Assembly: GCF_000237925.1 (NCBI RefSeq)
Contig: NW_017386042.1
Location: 682,001-746,000, forward strand
Source: Schistosoma mansoni
Taxonomy: Eukaryota; Platyhelminthes; Trematoda; Strigeidida; Schistosomatidae
Length of the DNA: 64,000 nucleotides
Direction of reading: 5' to 3'
The notes below the pieces were generated by a model. That model had not been told where the DNA came from. It ran no database searches and worked only from the letters and a program-made list of their open reading frames with translations. Below are positions 55,399 through 64,000 of the stretch, piece by piece; the stretch's first letter is position 1, and the number at the start of each line of letters is the position of its first letter. The position numbers and the translations under genes are program-made.

Positions 55399-55607
55399 GT
55401 CATAAGTATCATCGTTTTTGACTGGACTGATATATTATTACGTAAGGTATCTGAGGAAGAAAAATTATGAGTAACAATTGACGTTGATGGCCTTTCCTGC
55501 CCGCTTTCTGAACATTTACAGGAACTGTGAATAACATTACTGTGAATGCCACATAATTTAGCCAAATATTCCTCGTAAGTAAAGCGATTCGTGTTTGTTT
55601 CGAGCAT
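55399..55607 (-). CDS. Hypothetical ORF, possible first exon
   Basis: Starts MLETNTNRFTYEEYLAKLCG at 55607 and is open into the SINE. The composition is protein-like (SSCKCSESGQERPSTSIVTH). No domain recognised and no splice partner found. Confidence 0.25.
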
Positions 55608-56508
55608 GGTAACTAAAGCATGTCGTGGTTAATACTAGTTTTGATGTCTGTTATAGGATTAACAAATAAATTTTTTTCAACAGAATTCGAGATCACTGAC
55701 CAAATCATAAACGAAGTTTGAATGCATGTTGATGAGTAATATCTAAATAGTGCTTATCAGTTATTTCATTATTATGTGTAAATAGTGAATTGCTAATGGT
55801 ATTGTAAACGTTGTGATTAGATTTTTCTCGGATTTCATATTACTAATTACAGTATTTGAATCCGTTTATTTGGTGCCTGCAGTTTGCTTGTTAACGCCAA
55901 ATAAGTGGATGAAATTCTAGAAGGGTTAGAAAATGAAGAGCACTGCTTACAGCAAGTAAGACACGTATAGGTACATCCAATCTGCTGCTATTTCACCTAC
56001 TTATAGAGTTTGGTACTGATAATGAAGGTTTATATTTTGTTTAACCACTAATTCGTTGTTTTTCAGAATTGCATTGAGTAAGGTAGGAAGTTATCCATAC
56101 GTTTGCTTTTATACAACTTATGACTTCTGTTAACTAATTGAAAGGCTTAAACCATTCCAACGATGAAGTATGTGCCCGTAAACAACTTGGAGAATTTCTG
56201 AATATGGAAGATTATATGGAAAAAAATTGCAAGTTGACGATAACTTTGATTCATATTGACTACTTCCACGTTTATTCATTTATTGAATTACCTAAATATA
56301 AATATAACAACTGCATATTTTCTTGCATTATAAATCTTGTTAGAAGACTAATATTTGGAGTATACCCCATTACGTCGCAGTGATGTATAGTATAATTTCG
56401 GATAGTGACCTGACTCGATGCACCTGTTGATAAAATCAATTGTACTTCTCGTTTCAGTGAACTTTACGTTATACTTCAGGAGCTCATTGAGCACCTTCAA
56501 CGCAATGG
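55608..56508. other. Intergenic, no confident feature
   Basis: A + strand stretch at 56138-56215 (NDEVCARKQLGEFLNMEDYM) looks exon-like, but I cannot connect or identify it. Confidence 0.35.
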
Positions 56509-56513
56509 GTTAT

Positions 56514-56679
56514 TATGATAATCAAAAGTATTTGAACTGTAGTATAAACTAGTAATCCCAGGAATAACGCAATTTAATCAAGAAGTATTAGATGAGCCCG
56601 AACGAATGTATTGTATTTGGAATTCAAAATTAAAACAGTCATCAATACGAAGAAGTCATTGATTTATTTAAACATCACA
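56514..56679 (-). repeat. 3' LTR of the gag-only element
   Basis: 166 bp, two differences from 58448-58613. Confidence 0.93.
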
Positions 56680-57047
56680 TCCGCCACAGCTCGAATTGGA
56701 GTGTAAGTGTCTGTAATCGATTGTTCGTCTTCTTCTCAAGTTCATCTTACATCTGTCTGACGGTGTATTGGATGTAGACTCTGTTTTATCTAGAATGCGC
56801 TCGTAAGTATTAGAATTAACAACCGAAATTGGAACAGACTCACCTGGGTTCTGGAATTGTATACAATCGGCATGTCGGTTTTGTAGTGAAACCATTGATA
56901 TTTAGAATTTGCATCATAGACTTTCCAACAATATCCTCCCCCACGAAATAATGTTGAGTCCTTACGTCGCAATATTTTAGCCAATATGACGTTCCCAATT
57001 TGCATTATCTTCTCAAATCTCACGCGTTAATTACTGTATGTGGGTAT

Positions 57048-58424
57048 TTAGGGATACACACTGATATATAATTTGAGGTATTCCATCATGTGATTTTGAC
57101 TTGCATAGAAAACATGAAGCATATACTTTTTGTTATTCATATTACAATACACAGATGAATATGCATTGATATGTGTAATTAACACATGTGATTCAACTAG
57201 GCTTGATTTATCTGCGAAACAATCGAATGGAAAACATGCATCTGCCTCATACTCATTAAGATAATCTTGGAATTGATTTGGATTTTCTGTCTGTGCAAAC
57301 TTCACTTCTGGGCAAACTGGTTCTCTGGTTGCTTCGGGAAATTTTGCTATCCCCTCTGATTCATCATACCCCTGACTAGGGATTCTATTCAACATACATT
57401 GTTCGTGAGAGTATCCAACATCTGACACAATAACATCAGAAATATGACTAGAATTCGACTCATTCGGAACATATTTTTCACATTCATTAGGAATATCATT
57501 AGAGATAAATTGATTGTGAGGACCACTGACACTTGATATGATATCAGAATTCGATTTCTCTGAAATATTTTCCTCAAATTGATTAAAAGTTTCATTAGAG
57601 AATAGTGGATCATCAGGGAATTCAGCATCTACCAAAACTGAATTTGGTTTTTGATCATGATTTGACTCATTCAGCATTCTATTCTCAGAGTTGTAAGAAA
57701 TTCCATCAGAAGTATGTGAATTATTACGACAAACCATATCTGGTACAGTGACATGAGAAACTTGATAAGTTTGTTGACTAAAAATTTTTGTCGCACAATG
57801 ATTCTGGGTTCCATTCAACTCTGAACTGTTATGTGACGTTATACCACTTCTAGATAAAGATAACTGATCATTAAAAGCATCCATCTTAGCATTAGTTTCA
57901 GCAAAATGAACCATGGTATTACAAACTGACTGAATGTGTCCAGTTATACCACATTTAAAGCATTTAGAATTACGAAATACACATGAATTACATGGGTAAA
58001 ACTTGCCACAGAACAAGCATTTACTAATCTCGTGCTCATCTCCATGGACTGTTTCAAAGCTCAATGAAGTATTGTCTGGATAACTTTTATTACTCATCGA
58101 ACTGCGACAACTTAATAAAGTAGTGGAATTCCTGATGTTCTGTCGAGTCATTTTATCGGATTTTTCTCCTTTACCGCATTCAGAATTTGTATACTTTACA
58201 TGATCCAACAGTAGTTGCTTGAGAGTTTCATAGGGGAGTGAAATCGGTTTGTCTGGAAGTGCCAAAGTCTTTATAAGGCTATATGCTTCTTTTCCAATGA
58301 ATGTAAGGAAATGGGCCACTATATTAAAATCTTCATCATCTTCCTTGGTCATAGCCCAGATTTCGAACCTCTCCATGTACTCCTCAAAAGCATTAAAATC
58401 TGAATTTATATCCAACCGTTCCAT
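57048..58424 (-). CDS. Gag-like protein of the non-autonomous LTR element
   Basis: ATG at 58424 (MERLDINSDFNAFEEYMERF), 458 residues, no stops. Residues 1-90 resemble gag N-termini of flatworm Ty3/gypsy elements (HFLTFIGKEAYSLIKTLALP, ISLPYETLKQLLLDHV). A cysteine-rich block lies at about 145-180: CLFCGKFYPCNSC, then a zinc knuckle CFKCGITGHIQSVC (spacing 2-4-4). The second half is Asn/Ser/Glu-rich with imperfect repeats (PNECEKYVPNESNSSHISDV-like units). Gag packages element RNA and builds the particle; polymerase would have to come from a related element. The preserved frame with near-identical LTRs suggests selection or recent origin. Two short reverse ORFs follow at 57023-56790 and 56895-56668, unassigned. 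Confidence 0.88.
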   Translation of the reverse strand: MERLDINSDFNAFEEYMERFEIWAMTKEDDEDFNIVAHFLTFIGKEAYSLIKTLALPDKPISLPYETLKQLLLDHVKYTNSECGKGEKSDKMTRQNIRNSTTLLSCRSSMSNKSYPDNTSLSFETVHGDEHEISKCLFCGKFYPCNSCVFRNSKCFKCGITGHIQSVCNTMVHFAETNAKMDAFNDQLSLSRSGITSHNSSELNGTQNHCATKIFSQQTYQVSHVTVPDMVCRNNSHTSDGISYNSENRMLNESNHDQKPNSVLVDAEFPDDPLFSNETFNQFEENISEKSNSDIISSVSGPHNQFISNDIPNECEKYVPNESNSSHISDVIVSDVGYSHEQCMLNRIPSQGYDESEGIAKFPEATREPVCPEVKFAQTENPNQFQDYLNEYEADACFPFDCFADKSSLVESHVLITHINAYSSVYCNMNNKKYMLHVFYASQNHMMEYLKLYISVYP

Positions 58425-58447
58425 CACAGGCTCAATCGCGACGCCAA

Positions 58448-58613
58448 TATGATAATCAGAAGTATTTGAACTGTAGTATAAACTAGTAATCCCAGGAATA
58501 ACACAATTTAATCAAGAAGTATTAGATGAGCCCGAACGAATGTATTGTATTTGGAATTCAAAATTAAAACAGTCATCAATACGAAGAAGTCATTGATTTA
58601 TTTAAACATCACA
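58448..58613 (-). repeat. 5' LTR of the gag-only element
   Basis: 166 bp; the primer-binding region follows on the element's strand. Confidence 0.93.
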
Positions 58614-58618
58614 GTTAT

Positions 58619-59012
58619 TCACAACATCTTAATCGTTTAAAGATCCCAATCATATTAAAAGACTAATATTCGAACGAAGAATATTCTTTTCGACAAATTC
58701 TCTTCAGGTTCTACAATTATATATCCAAATTAATAGTCCGAGAAAATGGCCAGGTTAAAGGCAAAGTACATCGTTTAAAGCATGTAAATTTAGGAATGTC
58801 AAATCAAATAGAATAAAATTGTTAATGTTGATATGACTCATATATATGTTAGAATAACATTAGGGTCACGTCGATTTTTTTTTAATAAATTTTTTTGTCC
58901 CCCTTAATCAAAAAATTTTCATCCCATTTTCCAATTTTTTTCAATCCGTTTCGTCCAATGAAATTCCTAGTTGTAAATGCGTTATAATTGGTTATGTAAT
59001 TCTTGAAATTCG
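58619..59012. other. Flank between the LTR element and the MULE gene
   Basis: AT-rich with T-runs (58876-58925). This is where a MULE terminal inverted repeat would be expected, but I found no partner by eye downstream. Confidence 0.4.
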
Positions 59013-59020
59013 TATAAAAG
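59013..59020 (+). promoter_or_regulatory. TATA box of the MULE gene
   Basis: TATAAAAG, 38 bases before the ATG at 59058, so a very short 5' UTR. Confidence 0.6.
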
Positions 59021-59057
59021 CTCTGTACTTATCGTTATAGATAATTTTCTTCACAAT

Positions 59058-61351
59058 ATGGACGTCAGTAACGTGCAAATTAGGGGCTCTGTTGTTCCTC
59101 ACGTAATCACAGAAACGGAATTTTTGAATACATTGTATCTGGTAGCGTTTCCATCACTGGAAGCGTTAAAGAGCGCCATTAGAACTTATGAAATAGCAAC
59201 GTACTGCCATTATGCGGTGAGAGATTCTCATTTCCATGGAGATCGGAAGCCGTATATTAAATTTGTATGTTGGAGAAAGAGCTATAAAACACCAAGCGGT
59301 TCTTCGCAGCCGATTAGACGAAGGAGGTAATTTGATTAGTGTTATTATATTGTTCATTGAGGACTTCAATGGACACACAATGTCCGGCCTTCATCTTTTG
59401 TAAGTTTCTTGAAGGTTATTGGACTGTTGTTCGTGGGAATGTGCATCACAATCACGAGTGCAATTCCCTGAGGTACGACTGTAACACATGGATGCGCCGA
59501 TTAACGGCGGCGGAATTGGAAACAGTGAAGCCACTGTTGATATCTGGAACATCAGCATTCAATGTGATACACTACGCGTACCAATCCTATGGGAGACGTC
59601 TTACTGCTCAAGATGTTTTCAATATGCGTCACAAAGTGTTCTCACAGGCCAACCTTCCTGGTAAGCAATGTGCATATTTATACTACTAACTGTAGGCGAT
59701 TACGGTAAATTGAAAAATCACATAACGTCACTTGGTGGTCGTTGTGATTATCAATTGGATGCAGATCATAGTCTGTTGTACTTCTTCTTCGCTACAGCAG
59801 ACCAGATTAATCTGTGCAACAGGTTTTTAGATGTTGTTGGTTTTGATGGGACATACAAAACCAATAATGAATATATGTTTCTGTATCACGTGGTGGCTCT
59901 GGATATGAATTTCATGGCAATACCTGTTTGTATTGCATTTATAAGTCGCGAAACATCGACTTTGCTGTCCAGTTTCCTCTCGTTCTTCCGCCAAATGAGT
60001 AACAATAGAGAGGTTATCGGTATTGTTACCGATGATTCACCTGCTATAGCTGCTGCCATAACGCAGGTGTATCCCAATTCACACCACCTTTTGTGCCGCG
60101 TGCACCTGCTTCGAAATGTCATCAAGAGGGTAAGCTTTCCTTTCTTAACAATTAACCCATTCATCGTATTCGTATAGGCTACGATCTGATCTTCTTCAAA
60201 TGTTCTACCGTCTTATGCTAACAAGAAATGTGGAAAGGTAAATCGAAATATGCTTTACAATGTATTGTAGCTTCCAACGGTATGTGTCATTTATCGAAGC
60301 AGCAGACGGGAATTTCTACCAATATTTGAGAGATCAGTTATTGTCCAAAAAGCACAAGTGGTCGAACGCTTTTAGACCAGCTGCAATGCTTCTAGATCAA
60401 AGCAATACAAATTTCGTTGAGACGACCCATCGGATTTTAAAGTTGCATAAGCTGAACAGAAAAACACCCGTGTTCAGATCGATATTTAGTGTTCTGCTTC
60501 GCACTGGATATTGGATAGAAGCTAGAGTTCAAAAGTACTCCACTGAATGCCGCAGCAGGGCTGTGCTGGGTCGCGAGCCTCAACTACGTCGTCTTCAGGA
60601 AACACTTACACCTGCTGCATGTCAACTGCTTAGGCGGCACATGCGTGTTCCTGTTACTGACTACGTATTGTCGGGGGAGTTCTTCACGGCCGTTGATACT
60701 ACAGGAACTTACACAGTCTCCAGAAATCCTATTAGTTGTTCCTGTATCTTTTATGTAGAACACAGAGTCGTATGTCGTCACATCTTGGCATACTGTTCGC
60801 ACGTTAACGTCGAAGTTCACAGAGAAAGCATTGGTGACAGATGGCTGCATTCCAACAGCTACGTAACCAGAGTAACGATTGACAATGAGTTACCGGTACA
60901 AGTCGGGCAGACAAACGTCCTAACATCGATTCACTACTTATGTCGGCGTATGTCCGCTGAACAGCGTACCGCTCTACTTAACTATGCTCATCAGTTGCCT
61001 TACGATCGATTACCTACTACCATCACAATGCCCATCGTCCGAAATACCACAGGCACCAACCGTCAACAGAACGTAGATTTGGATGCTACCTTAAATGATA
61101 ACGAGATTGAAGTAATATCTATGAACTCAGAAGAGTTTACGGACCGAGACAATGAAGAAGACGAACGTGCGCACAATGACCGACTGTGTGATATTTGCCA
61201 TCTATGTCAGCCGCCCAGTGAACTAGCTGATGGAAGTGCTTGGATTTTTTGTCCATGCAACGCTATGTTTCATTCGTTCTGTGCCTACGACCCAACAGAA
61301 GTATCACCTGGGTTCAACTGTCCCATGTGCGGCGCTGTCACGGACTCATAG
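59058..61351 (+). CDS. MULE-type transposase with SWIM and C-terminal RING/PHD-like finger
   Basis: Five exons with introns of 33-48 bases: 59058-59326, 59362-59660, 59696-60129, 60178-60237, 60271-61351; about 714 residues. Domains: FLYWCH/FAR1-like zinc region ([26 protein letters not shown]; about 95-125); MULE DDE core with Asp in [11 protein letters not shown] (about 240), Asp in [10 protein letters not shown] (about 302) and the CRVH pair, Glu in [11 protein letters not shown] (about 405); SWIM finger CSC...CRH (about 511-525); last 50 residues [28 protein letters not shown], a RING/PHD-like finger. At the third junction the canonical GT-AG splice leaves one base too many for the frame, so either splicing is unusual or this copy is frameshifted. 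Otherwise it is open. It lies 445 bases from the gag-only element, oppositely oriented. Confidence 0.88.
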
Positions 61352-61395
61352 TGGGGTCATTGATCAGGACCTAAGGACCTGTGTAGAGACCGAGT

Positions 61396-61420
61396 AAAGG
61401 CCCTTTTCAGGGCCACTCAC
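61396..61420 (+). terminator. Histone-type mRNA 3' stem-loop
   Basis: GGCCCT-TTTC-AGGGCC at 61399-61414 is a 6-bp stem with a 4-base TTTC loop, preceded by AAA and followed by ACTCACA, as in metazoan replication-dependent histone mRNAs (AAA, GGYYCT-TTTC-AGRRCC, ACCCA). It begins 47 bases after the MULE stop codon, the spacing usual in histone genes. A purine-rich AAGGAGGAG lies about 60 bases further on, farther than a normal U7 site. Confidence 0.85.
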
Positions 61421-61791
61421 AATTTGATTTAAATTTTGTTTGAATTTCTTGTTTCCATTTTAAGGAGGAGTCATGGAACCATCAATAATTCATTTTACAT
61501 TCATATGATTTGGTTAATAGGTACAGTTGAGAAATGTAGTAAGATCAGTTCACTAGTACAACAAGATAAATTGTATTGGGAAGGTCAAGTGAACAGACAC
61601 TGATCATTCATCACAATTCCATAGTGATGAAGATGTAAAATCACTTTTTCTAGATCAATAATAATAAAGTGATCATCGATCACTTTATAATTTTATCAAC
61701 AGCTTTTAAGGTTTTTCAAATTTAAGGTTTCAGTAAACGATTCCGTACAGAAAACAACGTCATATAATGAAGACTTACATGTCTAACAAGT

Positions 61792-61822
<31 letters not shown>

Positions 61823-63190
61823 GGAACATACGAAATGTAATAAGAATGTTTCTTATGAGATTTATCACTGCATTGAAAAATTCGATACATTGATAAATGT
61901 CATTTAGACGTCTGATTAATAAATGTACAGTTTAACTTAACAGATTGAAATACGATATTCTAAATACATAATGGTTACTTGATACAATTGACCTTATTCA
62001 CATTAAGTCATGTCATTGAAATAGAAAATTATTTCGTTAGACATAGGCTTGTTCATTGACACTTCATTCAACCAATATTACACATATGCTTGTCAAAAAA
62101 AGGTTACTTTTTTCACCATTCAGCGATTTACTGTTTGACAGTTTAAGAGGAGTAATTATTATCTATTTGTGACGGAAAATCTACATACAGTTTTTCATTG
62201 TTCGTCTAGTATGTTTAAAAAAGGGAACTGTTGGATTTGGAAATATAAATCTAGACTTTCTAATTTATAAACGTTAACAATGTTATTTACAAATGACAAT
62301 AAAAAATTCAGATCATTATTTTGAAAGGCTGTGCACTTAAAAAACATTGGCTGTTAACATTAGCTGCCACAAAAATATTATGCCCACCTCACAAATACAA
62401 TTACCGTATTACATGACTGAGTACACTAACATGTATTTTCGGTGATCATTAATAAGTGATCAACTACAAAGAATGTACAGATCAAAATATTTTATGCTTT
62501 TAATGGATTTACCAAAAAAAACCTTGATAACCTTGATATTGCGTTCATTTTCGACACCCTTTTCAAAGCTAAAATGATCAACTTTTTGGTATTAAGAATA
62601 ACGGTTTGCAAAATAACTGAATTATAAAGACTATTTGCTTTTTTCTTACACATTATTAGTAATTTCAGACAGCGTAAAAGTTGCTTCATTTAACCATCTT
62701 TTACGGTTAGAGTGACTTCGGCATGACCCACTCACTTTCTCTTCATCATGATTTATTCATATTTTTACACGAATATAACGTTTATTAAAAGAGCGAACTA
62801 TGTGTTAAATTAACTTATGGGAATACTTAAATGAAAATGTGTTTACTAATTGTGTATTAAACATTTGAATACCTTTGCAATTCAATAATCAGCATTATCA
62901 ACTATTAATAACAACTGTCAGTTTTTTCAAAAATTAACTTTCAATGATCTACACATTATTATTAATCTTGTCACGATAACTGACAATGTTGTGAATGAGA
63001 ACACAGGTGAGGACAACCAACTATCTATTTAGCACAAATTACAACGTTACTTGGTAAAATACAAAAACCATGCTATGATACACTATTTGCAAAATGTTCT
63101 TCAATTGCCTCAGGCTTCATTGTTCCTGGATTTTCACACAAATTGCTTTTTATTTCTGTTCTTCTCTTCTTGATCTTCTCAATCTTCTGC
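61421..63190. other. Intergenic, no gene recognised
   Basis: Very AT-rich. Contains an AAT microsatellite at about 61794-61822. 63085-63256 is probably the 3' LTR of the element that follows. Confidence 0.45.
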
Positions 63191-63257
63191 TGTCAGATAT
63201 TCTATTCCTTACTCACCATATATACTACTTATGTTGATATCAGTAGCTCACACCACA
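63085..63257 (-). repeat. Probable start of a 3' LTR
   Basis: On the reverse strand a polypurine tract (AAAAGGGGGGACGAG) is followed by TGTGGTGTGAGCTACTGATA; homologous sequence is present at 16444-16250. The far end of the LTR is not defined. Confidence 0.55.
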
Positions 63258-63999
63258 CTCGTCCCCCCTTTTAATAAGCTGTTCTCGCAATCTTTCTGAT
63301 CGGCGTACCATTGTCTCCTTTGGTGCTGTTCGTGACTCGTGCTCATGATGTTCTTGAAACCATCTCTGTAGTTGACTGGCATTTACACGCTTCTGCTTGT
63401 CTTCTCTCCGGATCGTGTAAACTGGGCCGCGTCTCTCCGTGATAATGTACGGTCCCTCCCATTTCGGGATCAGCTTTCCTGACCCTGGTCCTCCTTCAGT
63501 GTTAGCTCTCCGTTCTCTACACTTTACCAGGTCCCCCACTCTAAAAGGCTTCCACGCTCTTCTCTGCTGTTCCGCCTTCTTGATGTCTGATATTTGTTTC
63601 TTTTTCACGTTCTTTATTGCCTCCGTCCTCTCTTTCCTTAATCTTGTTGCTGTCCACTTCTGCTGCTGTGGCCACGTTTTACTATGCATTGGAAGTCGTG
63701 GCTGTCTACCATACATAAGTAGGAAAGGTGATTTCTTGGTTGTTCCTTGGATGGAGGCACGATGCGCCAGCAAAATTAGTGGTAACTCTTTCTCCCAATT
63801 CCCTCCTTTAGATGCTAACCATTCCTTTAATGTCCGGTTGTTTCTTTCCGTAAGCCCGTTCGTCTGAGGGTGATACGGTGTAGTTCGTATCCTCTTGATG
63901 CCGAACTGCTTTAAACGGGCCTTAAACTCGTCACTTTCAAAACAGGGACCCTGGTCGGATAGTATCATCTTCGGTACTCCATGACCCGCTACAATGTGC
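63240..63999 (-). CDS. LTR-retrotransposon integrase, C-terminal part (cut by the window edge)
   Basis: Open in reverse from the window end: VAGHGVPKMILSDQGPCFES carries the second catalytic Asp, YHPQTNGLTERNNRTLKEWL the Glu. Then HRASIQGTTKKSPFLLMYGR and a C-terminal module RVGDLVKCRERRAN ... WEGPYIITERRGPVYTIRRE typical of Ty3/gypsy pol. It is distinct from the gypsy at 49366-54354, keeps its Glu, and has no stop. The stop at 63240 lies inside the LTR start, so pol overlaps the LTR. Confidence 0.9.
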   Translation of the reverse strand, partial: HIVAGHGVPKMILSDQGPCFESDEFKARLKQFGIKRIRTTPYHPQTNGLTERNNRTLKEWLASKGGNWEKELPLILLAHRASIQGTTKKSPFLLMYGRQPRLPMHSKTWPQQQKWTATRLRKERTEAIKNVKKKQISDIKKAEQQRRAWKPFRVGDLVKCRERRANTEGGPGSGKLIPKWEGPYIITERRGPVYTIRREDKQKRVNASQLQRWFQEHHEHESRTAPKETMVRRSERLREQLIKRGDECGVSY

Positions 64000-64000
64000 C

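Larger units (their letters stand above)
56514..58613 (-). mobile_element. Gag-only LTR element with intact target-site duplication
   Basis: The two 166-bp LTRs (58448-58613 and 56514-56679) differ at only two positions that I can see. GTTAT lies immediately outside both (56509-56513 and 58614-58618). On the element's strand the LTR starts TGTGATGTTTAAATAAATC. Inside are a primer-binding region (TTGGCGTCGCGATTGAGCC, 58447-58429), one gag ORF, and about 370 bases before the 3' LTR. No protease, RT or integrase. Total 2.1 kb: a non-autonomous but recently mobile unit. Confidence 0.92.

Overview
This is a stretch of an AT-rich, repeat-packed eukaryotic genome, almost certainly a schistosome or close blood-fluke relative. 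The reasons are a tRNA-derived SINE carrying a hammerhead ribozyme (SM-alpha type), a Boudicca/CsRn1-like LTR element, RTE elements of the SR2 type, Penelope-like remnants, and genes built from short exons in very long introns. Seven runs of exactly 200 N (9559-9758, 13706-13905, 21630-21829, 25262-25461, 28084-28283, 38129-38328, 54636-54835) mark scaffold gaps; most abut repeats or inverted repeats. The species cannot be fixed from the sequence alone.

Two host genes can be assembled exon by exon with every splice phase agreeing. A NitFhit fusion (nitrilase-like domain followed by a complete Fhit histidine-triad domain) runs on the + strand from 1011 to 26748 in eight exons; its 5' end lies upstream of 1011. 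A PPP1R42 (LRRC67)-like leucine-rich-repeat gene runs on the - strand from 47011 to 33485 in six exons, so the two genes converge. Their introns are filled with transposons.

Layout: 1-345, 3' end of a non-LTR element. 1011-26748, NitFhit, whose introns hold degenerate non-LTR copies, hammerhead SINE pieces and a 5.7-kb Boudicca-like element (19194-24873) whose 5' LTR is itself split by a non-LTR insertion. 27306-28083, a 603-bp-period repeat. 28660-32840, a chain of RTE, non-LTR and SINE pieces. 33485-47011, PPP1R42 with a Penelope relic, a well-preserved hammerhead SINE, and long non-LTR relics in its introns. 47588-55400, SINE copies and a full-length but broken Ty3/gypsy element. 56514-58613, a compact gag-only LTR element with matching target-site duplication. 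59013-61420, a MULE transposase gene with TATA box, tiny introns and, 47 bases after its stop codon, a textbook histone-mRNA 3' stem-loop. 63240-64000, the integrase end of another LTR element.

The most striking signals are: the histone-type 3' end on a MULE transposase that also carries a C-terminal RING/PHD-like zinc finger; two LTR elements that have lost polymerase but keep long open gag frames (one through an in-frame deletion fusing gag-protease to the integrase tail); a roughly 520-bp SINE-like family with four copies bounded by target-site duplications and a tail resembling a local LINE; and hammerhead ribozyme motifs in both SINE and Penelope-type repeats.
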